Positions 1 to 7,624 of a stretch of DNA of 21,793 nucleotides are shown one piece after another (position 1 is the first letter of the stretch; the number at the start of each line of letters is the position of its first letter). The position numbers and the translations under genes are program-made. This DNA is from CAJKWP01 sp964554475. Lineage in GTDB: Bacteria; Bacillota; Clostridia; Christensenellales; UBA1242. Location: NCBI GenBank assembly GCA_964554475.1, contig CAZKOT010000020.1, forward strand, positions 1 through 21,793. The letters are read 5' to 3'. Under the pieces are notes generated by a model. That model saw nothing but the letters and a program-made list of their open reading frames with translations, was not told where the DNA came from and did no database searches.

Positions 1-404
1 TGTATGTTTCTCAAGGTGAAGGAAAGGAACTGTTTTCAAGTGGACTAACAGCAACCGGATTTAATTGGATACCGAAAATTCCTAAAAATGAAAAAAAATT
101 GGAAATAGGAAAGAAAAAAAATTTTTGCAATGAACAAATAAACAAGGAAGGGGCAAATGAAAATACAAAGAAAAAAATGCAAAGTTGTTTCACTGCTAAA
201 GAAGATGAAATTGAATTTGAATGTTTTGCAAAATTTCGCTATCGTCAACCCGATCAAAAAGTGAAAATATTTGTCACGTCTTCAACAACTATTAAAATTG
301 AATTTGAAAACAAACAAAGGGCAATTACACCGGGACAATTTGTTGTTCTATATGACGAAAATGGTGTTTGCTTGGGCGGAGGTGAGATTGAAAATGCCTT
401 TTAG
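1..404 (+). CDS. mnmA: tRNA-specific 2-thiouridylase MnmA, C-terminal part (5' end outside window)
   Basis: MnmA adenylates and thiolates U34 in the wobble position of Lys, Glu and Gln tRNAs. The reading frame is open from base 3 to the TAG at 402-404 and gives 133 residues of the C-terminal beta-barrel. The family's end signature is clear: FRYRQPDQ, then TPGQFVVLYDENGVCLGGGEI. The start of the visible part (YVSQGEG...LFSSGL...FNWI) also matches the family. Between FNWI and FRYRQ lies a Lys/Asn-rich stretch of roughly 35 extra residues (about 31-65 of the visible part) that I do not expect in typical MnmA. The catalytic cysteines and the PP-loop lie upstream of the window and cannot be checked. 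The following gene has its own candidate promoter. Confidence 0.9.
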   Translation, partial: YVSQGEGKELFSSGLTATGFNWIPKIPKNEKKLEIGKKKNFCNEQINKEGANENTKKKMQSCFTAKEDEIEFECFAKFRYRQPDQKVKIFVTSSTTIKIEFENKQRAITPGQFVVLYDENGVCLGGGEIENAF

Positions 405-446
405 GCAATTTTTACTCAACTCTAACTCTCAATTTTCATTATTTAA

Positions 447-475
447 TTGACTTTTAAATTTGTTATTACTAAAAT
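447..475 (+). promoter_or_regulatory. sigma-A-type promoter for the GlmU-like gene
   Basis: TTGACT (447-452), a 17-nt spacer and TAAAAT (470-475). The predicted transcription start falls at about 480-483, on or next to the ATG at 482. No Shine-Dalgarno sequence precedes that ATG, so the message may be leaderless. Confidence 0.5.
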
Positions 476-481
476 AAAAAC

Positions 482-1312
482 ATGGAAATATTGGTTAAAG
501 AAAAAAAAGAAAAAAAATTACTTGATGAAATTGAACTCGGTACTCTTCCTATGCCTGAAAAAAAGCAAGTTTCTTTCGAAGATGTTTTGGTTATTATTCT
601 TCTTGAAAAAAATGCCAATTTCAAAAATTTTATTAAGCCTTATGAATTAACCATTTGCGGACGAAAAATGTGGGAATGGCTTACAATTGCTACTGATGGT
701 TATAAATATAAAACTTCGACTTGTACAAATGAAACTGATATTTTATCTCTTATTAAACCTCTTTTAGAAGGACAAAAATATACTGTTGTTTTATATTCAG
801 ACACTCCTCTACTTAAAAAAAGTACATTTTTGGAAATATTGGATTTTTTTTCAATGCGAAATCTTAATGTTCTAAAATTAACAAGGGGTTATGTTTTTAA
901 CACGGAATATATTAAAAGTGCGACTAGTATTCAAAGTACTCAAACACGTTTTTTTGACGAAGAGGACTTTATTATTGCTCATGATTTAAAACAACTTTCT
1001 TTAATTACTGAAATAATGAAAAACCGAATTTTAGATTTTCATTTGCAAAATGGAATTTTTATTGAAAATCCCTTAACGACATTTATTGATTCTGATGTTG
1101 TTATTGAATCAGGCGTTCGAATTATGACAAATAATATTTTAAGAGGGAAAACTATTATTGGGAAAAATTGTTTGTTAGAACCATCTAATTACATTGAAAA
1201 TAGTATTATTTCTGCAGGTTGTCAAATTAGGCAAAGTAGCATTATTGAAAGTAAAATTTCGGAAGGAATGGTTGTTGGACCGTTTGAAGTCGTTAAGAAA
1301 AAAGCAACATAA
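482..1312 (+). CDS. GlmU-like protein, shortened and lacking catalytic signatures
   Basis: This 276-residue protein aligns by eye with GlmU, the bifunctional UDP-GlcNAc pyrophosphorylase/GlcN-1-P acetyltransferase. TICGRKMWEW (about 57-66) fits the region after the nucleotide loop. VVLYSDTPLL (about 101-110) fits the LYGDVPL metal-site segment. FHLQNGIFIENPLTTFID (about 186-203) fits the linker before the left-handed beta-helix. A few hexapeptide-like turns follow (VVIESGVRI, TIIGKNCLL, SIISAGCQI). The family LxxGxGTRM loop is replaced by ILLEKNANFKN, the uridine-binding QxxLGTA segment is absent, and the acetyltransferase half is missing; true GlmU has about 450 residues. It sits upstream of pth and mfd, where glmU normally lies in Bacillota. 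I infer a non-catalytic or repurposed relative. Family assignment is moderately sure; function is unknown. Confidence 0.65.
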   Translation: MEILVKEKKEKKLLDEIELGTLPMPEKKQVSFEDVLVIILLEKNANFKNFIKPYELTICGRKMWEWLTIATDGYKYKTSTCTNETDILSLIKPLLEGQKYTVVLYSDTPLLKKSTFLEILDFFSMRNLNVLKLTRGYVFNTEYIKSATSIQSTQTRFFDEEDFIIAHDLKQLSLITEIMKNRILDFHLQNGIFIENPLTTFIDSDVVIESGVRIMTNNILRGKTIIGKNCLLEPSNYIENSIISAGCQIRQSSIIESKISEGMVVGPFEVVKKKAT

Positions 1313-1337
1313 TAGTGTTTGTTTATCAAAGGAAAAT

Positions 1338-1862
1338 ATGTTCTTAATTATTGGTCTTGGGAACCCAGGTAAAAGATATGAAAAAACCTATCATAATTTA
1401 GGTTTTTTAACTCTTGATAAATTATGTGAAAAATTTGGTGGAAAATGGACAAATAAATATTGCGATGCTAAAATTTGTGAAACTGAATTTAAGGGCGAAA
1501 AAATTGTTTTGGCAAAGCCTCAAACTTTTATGAATTTGAGTGGTGAAAGCATTTCTAAACTGATTAAAAAATTTAAGCTCAATTTAAAAGATTTACTTGT
1601 TATTTTTGATGACGTTGACATAAAAAAAGGTGAATTTCGCTACCGGCAAAATGGAAGTGGAGGCTCACATAACGGGATGAAAAATATTGTAGAAAAATTA
1701 AAAACAACTGATTTTGCGAGAATTCGTATTGGAATTAAAGAGGAAAATATAAACGATTTAGCCGATTACGTTCTTTCCGAAATTACTGAAAGCTTTGATG
1801 AAGTACTTTCAAATGTGGTAAAGTTTGTTTTTGAGGAAATTTTAGCAAAAAGAAAAAATTAG
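1338..1862 (+). CDS. pth: Peptidyl-tRNA hydrolase
   Basis: Pth releases peptides from prematurely dropped peptidyl-tRNA so that the tRNA can be recycled. The 174-residue protein starts MFLIIGLGNPGKRYEKTYHN. The active-site His is H19, the substrate-contacting Asn residues are N9 and N66 (in PQTFMNLSG), and D92 in VIFDDVD fits the catalytic aspartate. GSGGSHNG is the conserved glycine loop. The family TRHN motif reads TYHN here. The ATG at 1338 is chosen because the conserved N-terminus begins there and AAAGGA lies just upstream; the frame is open further 5' but runs through the end of the preceding gene. It lies 25 nt after the GlmU-like gene and is probably cotranscribed with it. It is slightly shorter than the usual 185-190 residues. 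Confidence 0.95.
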   Translation: MFLIIGLGNPGKRYEKTYHNLGFLTLDKLCEKFGGKWTNKYCDAKICETEFKGEKIVLAKPQTFMNLSGESISKLIKKFKLNLKDLLVIFDDVDIKKGEFRYRQNGSGGSHNGMKNIVEKLKTTDFARIRIGIKEENINDLADYVLSEITESFDEVLSNVVKFVFEEILAKRKN

Positions 1863-2135
1863 AATAATAAAAATACAAAAATTAACAAATAACAAAATGC
1901 AAATACAAAATACAAATAAGAAAGTTTACTTTATTTTACTTGTTTACATTTATTACTCATCAATTCAAACACAAAATATTGATAAATAGAAAATATAAAT
2001 TATAAATTATTAAAAAACCTTAATGCACAATTATTCATTTCAATTCTTAACTCTTATATTATTTAAATTTACCACTAAATGATTATTTGTAATTTGTAAT
2101 TTGCTTTGCACTCTCAACTCTTCACTCTTAAAAAA
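1863..2135 (+). other. pth-mfd spacer with imperfect long inverted repeat
   Basis: No gene is visible in this very AT-rich spacer. The sequence at 1899-1920 (GCAAATACAAAATACAAATA...) is an imperfect inverted copy of 2081-2104 (...TATTTGTAATTTGTAATTTGC), so the two arms bracket about 160 bp. Short AACTCTT/CTCAACTC-type tracts lie at about 2045-2055 and 2109-2129. I see no ribosome site or clear promoter for mfd here. Confidence 0.45.
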
Positions 2136-5100
2136 ATGAATATTCTTGAAGATATAAAAAATAATTTAGAGATTAAAAAGTGTCTTTCGCTTTCCGCAAA
2201 CAAAAAAAATCAAACGATTTATGGTTTAGGAATAGGAGAGAAATCTTTTTTTACAGCAATTTATGGGAAAGGAAGCATTATTGTTGTCAATGATTTTACA
2301 GTTGCAAGTAACTATAAAAATCAAATTCTTTCGCTTAATTTAAGTGTACAAATTGTTAGTAGTGGATTTGATAATCCATTATTTGTTTATTCTCAGGACT
2401 TAACACCTATGAAAAAATTGATTAGAGGTGTTAGTTCGTTTAATGAAGGTGATACAGATGTTTTGATTATTCTTTGCGAAGCATTAGTGCAAAGATTGCC
2501 CGATAGTAGTTTTTTTAAATCGATTCTGTTTGAAAAAGAAAAAAATTATTCCCATGATGCTTTGATTAAAAAATTGCTTGCTTTAGGTTATCGAAGGGTC
2601 GAAATTATTAGTGCGGAGGGCGAATTTGCTGTTCGTGGTGATATTGTTGACATTTTTAACATTGGAGATGACCATCCTGTCAGATTTGATTTTTTTGGCG
2701 ATGAAATTGAAAAGATTTATTATTTTAATATTGAAGACATGTCTCAAGTTGAAGAATTAAATAGCATTAAGATTTATCCAGCTACAATTTTTCAAAGAGA
2801 AAAAAATTTTTTAATTGAAAAAATAAAAAAGACAAGTAAAAATAGTGGGGGAAAAATTCAAGACACAATAGCGAATGTTATTGGAAATCTTGAACATGAT
2901 TGTAATGGATTGAATAATGCTTTTACATTAGTTTTTGATGAGTATTTTAAAAATAATATTTTAGGGATTTGCAATGCGAAACAAATTTTTTTTGATGAGC
3001 CAAAAAAACTTATACAATCGATTGATTTAATTTACTTCTCAAATCAAACTTTAACTCAAAAATTGATTTTGGATGGGCTTTTACTACAAGAACATTTGAA
3101 TTTTTATTTTCCCAAAGAAACAATTTTCAATTCTAATGATTGTTCTTTAATTGCTTTTTCGGCTATTAATAATGATTTTAATATTTTTAAAAATCATGAG
3201 GTTTGCAATTTTCGTTGTGGCGCTCCAAAAAAATATTTGCTTGATTATAAGTTATTAGTAGAGGACTTAAAACTTTTTATTGCAGCTAAACAAAAAGTTG
3301 TGCTTTTTGCGGGAGATAAATCGGCGGCGGAAACTCTTTCAAAATTTCTTTATGATAGTGGTATATTTTTAAAAAACAGCGGAGTTTATGTAATAGAAAA
3401 AGAACTTTTTATTTCTGTTAATATATGGCAAACAAACATAATTTTAATTTCAACAAATGATTTAATCAAAAAGAGTTCAAAAATTTCACATGCTAAAAAG
3501 AAAAATGTTTTTTATCTCCCCAAAGTGGGTGAATATGTTGTGCATGAATTTCATGGAGTTGGAAAATGTGTTGCAATTGAGAGATTGAAACTTGCAGGAA
3601 GCGAAAAAGATTATTTTGTTATTCTTTATGATGAAGGAGCAAAACTTTATATACCTAGCGAACAAGCACAATCTATTTCAGCTTTTGTTGGAATGGAAAC
3701 AGAACCAAAATTAAACAAAATTGGAGGACTTGAATTTGCAAAAGTCAAGGAGCGTGCAAAGAAGGGAATTGCAAAGCTTGCAATAGATTTAATTTCTCTT
3801 TACAAAGAAAGGGAAAGTGTAAAAGGATTTAGATTTGAACCTGACAGCTACTTACAGGAAGAATTTGAAAATAATTTTGAATTTGATGAAACTCCTGATC
3901 AACTGGAAGCAATTTTTCAAATTAAAAATGACATGTGCTCTTCAAAAGTTATGGATAGATTAATTTGTGGAGATGTTGGTTATGGTAAAACTGAGGTTGC
4001 GTTGCGTGCCGCTTACAAAGCAATTTTGAGCGGTAAACAGGTTGCTTTTTTGTGTCCAACAACTATTCTTGCCGAGCAACACTTTAAAACCTGTCAAAGA
4101 AGATTTAAAGATTTTATGGTTAGTATTGCTGTTTTAAATAGGCTTGTTCCTCTACCTTTTCAAAAAGAAATTATAAAAAAAATTGGTAATGGTGAAGTAA
4201 ATTTAATTGTTGGAACACATCGTCTTTTGAGTAGCGATGTTAAATTTAATAATTTAGGGCTTTTGATTTTAGATGAAGAACAACGTTTTGGTGTTGGTGA
4301 TAAAGAAAAAATTAAAAACTTAAAGAAAACCATTGATGTTTTAACTCTTTCAGCAACTCCAATACCTCGAACTCTTCACATGTCGCTTTCGGGTATTCGA
4401 GATATTAGTATTATTGAAACTCCACCCAAAAACAGACTTCCTGTTCAAACTTTTGTATGTGAATTTAATTATCCTTTAGTTAGTGATGTTTGTCAGCGAG
4501 AAATTTCAAGGGGCGGGCAGGTTTTTATTGTTTATAATAGAATTGATAGCATTTTTGATTTTGCAAACAAGGTTAAAGAATTATTGCCTGGTGTTTCTGT
4601 TGGCATTGCTCACGGAAGAATGTCACCTAAAATTCTTGAAGATACAGTTTTAAAACTCTATAACGGACAATATCAAATTTTTATTGCGACAACGCTTATT
4701 GAAAATGGGATTGATATACCCCTTGCGAATACTTTAATTGTGATTGACAGTGATAAATTGGGATTGTCATCACTTTATCAATTAAAAGGGCGAGTGGGTC
4801 GAAGTAATAGACTTGCTTATGCGTATTTTACTTATCAAAAAGATAAGGTTTTAACTGAAGAGGCTTACAAACGTCTTGAAGCAATTACGCAATTTTCAGA
4901 ACTTGGAAGCGGATTTAAAATTGCAATGCGTGATTTGGAAATAAGAGGTGCGGGGAGTGTTTTAGGCCGTGAACAACACGGACATATTGAAAAAGTTGGA
5001 TATGATCTTTATTGTAGACTGTTGGACGAAACTGTTAGTCAATTAAAAGGCGAAATTAAAAAAGTTAAGAAGGAAATAAAAATTGACATTGGACTAAATG

Positions 5101-5507
5101 CCTATATTTCCAAAACATATATTTCAGACGAAAACGAAAGAATTAAACTCTATACTGCAATAAGTAATTTGACAACGAAAGAGGATGCAGAAGAAATTAA
5201 AAAAATATATTCTCAATCTTTTGGGGAAATCCCAAAAGAAATTGAAAATTTGATTAAAATTGCTTTGATTAAAAATTTTGCTCAGGAACATAATATCTCA
5301 AGAATTTTAGTAAATGAAAAAGCATGCTCGCTTTTTCTTTACAAGGAAAAAGATGTTATGAATGAATTTCTTTCAAAAGCTCTTGAAAAAAATAAGAGCA
5401 AAGGAGTTTTAAAATTTGACACAATGCCCATAATTGAATTTGACCTAAGAGGCTTTTCAATTAATGAAAAATGTGATTTCTTATTATCCTTTTTTAGTGA
5501 GTCTTGA
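2136..5507 (+). CDS. mfd: Transcription-repair coupling factor Mfd
   Basis: Mfd is an ATP-driven DNA translocase that removes RNA polymerase stalled at lesions and recruits UvrA. The 1123-residue protein has all the family modules. A degenerate UvrB-like N-terminal part includes RRVEIISAEGEFAVRGDIVDIF. The RNA-polymerase interaction domain starts near 464 (GEYVVHEFHGVGKC). The helicase motifs are GDVGYGKTE (Walker A, about 611), LLILDEEQRFG (DEEQ box, about 710), LSATPIPRTL, TLIENGIDIP and QLKGRVGRS. The TRG segment (SGFKIAMRDLEIRGAGSVLG) lies near 924 and is followed by the C-terminal domain. I chose ATG 2136; the frame also allows a TTG at 2106, but the family does not need it. No good Shine-Dalgarno is visible. 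The gene lies downstream of pth, as usual in Bacillota. Confidence 0.97.
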   Translation: MNILEDIKNNLEIKKCLSLSANKKNQTIYGLGIGEKSFFTAIYGKGSIIVVNDFTVASNYKNQILSLNLSVQIVSSGFDNPLFVYSQDLTPMKKLIRGVSSFNEGDTDVLIILCEALVQRLPDSSFFKSILFEKEKNYSHDALIKKLLALGYRRVEIISAEGEFAVRGDIVDIFNIGDDHPVRFDFFGDEIEKIYYFNIEDMSQVEELNSIKIYPATIFQREKNFLIEKIKKTSKNSGGKIQDTIANVIGNLEHDCNGLNNAFTLVFDEYFKNNILGICNAKQIFFDEPKKLIQSIDLIYFSNQTLTQKLILDGLLLQEHLNFYFPKETIFNSNDCSLIAFSAINNDFNIFKNHEVCNFRCGAPKKYLLDYKLLVEDLKLFIAAKQKVVLFAGDKSAAETLSKFLYDSGIFLKNSGVYVIEKELFISVNIWQTNIILISTNDLIKKSSKISHAKKKNVFYLPKVGEYVVHEFHGVGKCVAIERLKLAGSEKDYFVILYDEGAKLYIPSEQAQSISAFVGMETEPKLNKIGGLEFAKVKERAKKGIAKLAIDLISLYKERESVKGFRFEPDSYLQEEFENNFEFDETPDQLEAIFQIKNDMCSSKVMDRLICGDVGYGKTEVALRAAYKAILSGKQVAFLCPTTILAEQHFKTCQRRFKDFMVSIAVLNRLVPLPFQKEIIKKIGNGEVNLIVGTHRLLSSDVKFNNLGLLILDEEQRFGVGDKEKIKNLKKTIDVLTLSATPIPRTLHMSLSGIRDISIIETPPKNRLPVQTFVCEFNYPLVSDVCQREISRGGQVFIVYNRIDSIFDFANKVKELLPGVSVGIAHGRMSPKILEDTVLKLYNGQYQIFIATTLIENGIDIPLANTLIVIDSDKLGLSSLYQLKGRVGRSNRLAYAYFTYQKDKVLTEEAYKRLEAITQFSELGSGFKIAMRDLEIRGAGSVLGREQHGHIEKVGYDLYCRLLDETVSQLKGEIKKVKKEIKIDIGLNAYISKTYISDENERIKLYTAISNLTTKEDAEEIKKIYSQSFGEIPKEIENLIKIALIKNFAQEHNISRILVNEKACSLFLYKEKDVMNEFLSKALEKNKSKGVLKFDTMPIIEFDLRGFSINEKCDFLLSFFSES

Positions 5508-5564
5508 TGTCGTGTAGGAGTAAATATTTTTTATAGCTCTTTGTGAGTTGAGACTTTTAAAGAA

Positions 5565-5576
5565 TCATTGCAATGA
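5565..5576. repeat. 12-bp perfect palindrome upstream of the prsA-like promoter
   Basis: TCATTGCAATGA is a perfect dyad lying 16 bp upstream of the -35 box of the next gene. It could be a small operator, or chance in AT-rich DNA. Confidence 0.25.
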
Positions 5577-5592
5577 CAACCTTATTAAATGC

Positions 5593-5621
5593 TTGCTTTC
5601 TACAGTTTTATTTAGTATAAT
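5593..5621 (+). promoter_or_regulatory. sigma-A-type promoter for the PrsA-like gene
   Basis: TTGCTT (5593-5598), a 17-nt spacer and a consensus TATAAT (5616-5621). It would give a leader of about 43 nt before the ATG at 5671. The same -35 hexamer is used before ileS. Confidence 0.65.
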
Positions 5622-5670
5622 ACAAAAGAAATTTTCTATATTTATAATTTTACTTGGAGTTTTGTTTTTA

Positions 5671-7422
5671 ATGAAGAAAAAAATTGCTTTATTTTTAATG
5701 TGTTTGTTTAGCTTGTGCTTTATTTTTGGCGGGTGCTCTCTTATAGAGAAAAACTTGGCGAAATATTATAACACTGTTGTTGTTTCACTAGATTACACAA
5801 ATGGTGACAAAGTTGAAATTACTAAAAAAGAATTGATTACTGCTTTTAATAATTATGGTGCAAATCTGGTTCAGTCACAAGGACTTTCTGTTGAAGATGC
5901 TTTAAAAAAGACTATTGACGCTCTTATTAACCAAAAAGTTTTGTTAAAAGAATATGATAGATTGTTTGCCGAAGAAAATGAAAAAGTTCAAATTACAAAT
6001 TTAGACAGAAATAAACTTTGGAAAGATACGATTAACGCACTTGAAACAAATCTCGAAACATTTGCTGAAGAAGTGAGAAAAGACTTTAACATTGTTTCAC
6101 CTACAGCTGCTGAAGAAAATTCAAATGAAACACCAGTTCAGTACACTCCTTATACTCCTAAAGCAAGGATTGAATTTGTAGATGGACAGTATGTTATTAA
6201 GTTAATTGAAACAAAAAACGAAAATGAAAACGAACCTCTTATTTGTAATACAATAGATTATAATGAAATAATAAATTATTTATATTTAAGTATTTTGGCA
6301 AAAACCGAATATATAACAACAAACGATCCCTATACGCCCGCCGATTTAAATGCTTTTCAAGATGCAAATGTGAATAAAGAGGCTTTGAACCGTTATGTTA
6401 AACAACTTTTAAAAAATGAAGAAGGACAAAGACTTTCAACCGATGATGTTTCTGTTTTTAAAAGAGAAATTCAAAGAATTTACGATAGTAGACTTGATTC
6501 ACTGAAAATTTCAAAAATGCAGGAAGTAATTTATTATAATTCTGATATTTCAAAAATTACCGTTGAAGATGTTTTAAATCAGTACAAAGGGCAAATTATA
6601 AATTCTTTTACTAAATATAAATTCAACAGTACAAAATTGACTACAGATTTATTGGACAATTTTTCAACAGTTAATTACGCCCAAACCGAAGATTTTTTCT
6701 TTGTTTCGCATATTTTATTAAAATTTAATGACCAACAAACTGCTGCTTACAATGCCCTTGAAGAAAAAAGGAAAAATGGCACAATTTCAGGTTCTTCAAC
6801 TTATTACAATGATGAAATTATGAAATTGGTTAATGCAATTCCTGTTAAAGAACGTGATGAAAATGGAATGTTACAAGATAGTAGCAAAACTGTTGAATAT
6901 GTTTTGTCTCAAATTAATGATGCAGTAAGTGGTGGAACTGATAAACAAAAAGCAGAAGCTTTTAGAGAACTTTTGTATAAATACAATCAAGATGATGGAG
7001 CTTTGAATTCGGAATATCTTTATGTGATTGGTACACAGGATTCAAGAATGGTTGAAGGTTTTACTAATGCATCACGAGAACTTTTTGATGATGGAAATGG
7101 TAAATTTGGTAGCGTTTCTGGCTTTGTTCCCTCACAATACGGCGTTCATATTATTTTTTATGCAGGCAAAGTAAAAAATAATTTTCCTTTCGAAATAAAC
7201 TCAGTTGATGGATTGACATTTACAAACAGTGATATAATGATTTTAAATGATACTCTTTTAAATCCACTTACAAACAAAACACTTTTTGACAAAGTTTATG
7301 AGAGTATAACACTTCCACAAAGTTCGTTAAATGAAACACTTTACCTAAATACGCTTAAAGCAAAAGATAAGGTTACTATTAATCGCTACACATGGACCTA
7401 TGATGATTTGTTGGGGAAATGA
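5671..7422 (+). CDS. PrsA/SurA-like parvulin-type peptidyl-prolyl isomerase lipoprotein
   Basis: Probably a membrane-anchored extracytoplasmic chaperone that helps exported proteins fold. The protein has 583 residues. The signal peptide MKKKIALFLM...FIFGGC ends at a lipobox cysteine, C22. A SurA-N-like helical region follows (about 45-100, with GDKVEITKKEL and a DALKKTIDALINQKVLLKEYD helix). The parvulin domain starts with VSHILLKF near 345 and ends with SGFVPSQYGVHIIF near 480-492; it is split by a long insertion. The protein is about twice the length of B. subtilis PrsA. I chose ATG 5671 because it begins a classical lipoprotein signal and has TTGGAG upstream; an upstream extension to 5548 would cross the promoter. 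mfd followed by prsA is a common clostridial order. Isomerase activity is inferred only. Confidence 0.82.
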   Translation: MKKKIALFLMCLFSLCFIFGGCSLIEKNLAKYYNTVVVSLDYTNGDKVEITKKELITAFNNYGANLVQSQGLSVEDALKKTIDALINQKVLLKEYDRLFAEENEKVQITNLDRNKLWKDTINALETNLETFAEEVRKDFNIVSPTAAEENSNETPVQYTPYTPKARIEFVDGQYVIKLIETKNENENEPLICNTIDYNEIINYLYLSILAKTEYITTNDPYTPADLNAFQDANVNKEALNRYVKQLLKNEEGQRLSTDDVSVFKREIQRIYDSRLDSLKISKMQEVIYYNSDISKITVEDVLNQYKGQIINSFTKYKFNSTKLTTDLLDNFSTVNYAQTEDFFFVSHILLKFNDQQTAAYNALEEKRKNGTISGSSTYYNDEIMKLVNAIPVKERDENGMLQDSSKTVEYVLSQINDAVSGGTDKQKAEAFRELLYKYNQDDGALNSEYLYVIGTQDSRMVEGFTNASRELFDDGNGKFGSVSGFVPSQYGVHIIFYAGKVKNNFPFEINSVDGLTFTNSDIMILNDTLLNPLTNKTLFDKVYESITLPQSSLNETLYLNTLKAKDKVTINRYTWTYDDLLGK

Positions 7423-7440
7423 TGAAAAATCATTTTTCTT
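7417..7440 (+). terminator. weak rho-independent terminator after the PrsA-like gene
   Basis: AAATGAT-gaaaa-ATCATTT (7417-7435) followed by TTCTTTT. The stem overlaps the TGA stop codon. It is only 7 bp and AT-rich, so it may be leaky. Confidence 0.4.
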
Positions 7441-7456
7441 TTAAACGGTGAATATC

Positions 7457-7486
7457 TTGACATTTGTAAAGTTGATTTGCTAAAAT
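7457..7486 (+). promoter_or_regulatory. sigma-A-type promoter for the UPF0104 gene
   Basis: TTGACA (7457-7462), an 18-nt spacer and TAAAAT (7481-7486). The predicted start is near 7493, 3 nt before a TTG that opens the longest form of the next frame. Confidence 0.55.
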
Positions 7487-7624
7487 CAATTTACTTTGAA
7501 AGCAAAAAAAATTCTTAAACAAGAGATTTTGACTCTTCATACGAAATATATTATTGGTTATATTTCAAAAAATAAGCGATACACTTCTGTCGTTCCGCAA
7601 TCTGTTTTACTTTTACGTGCAGAA

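Noticed and set aside
11..257. Minus-strand frames over the mnmA end
   Set aside because: Shadow frames rich in Phe opposite A-rich codons; the plus-strand MnmA match is clear.
7496..7624. N-terminal extension of the UPF0104 protein from a TTG start
   Set aside because: Not excluded, but it would be an almost leaderless TTG start without a ribosome site; the ATG at 7625 gives a family-like N-terminus.
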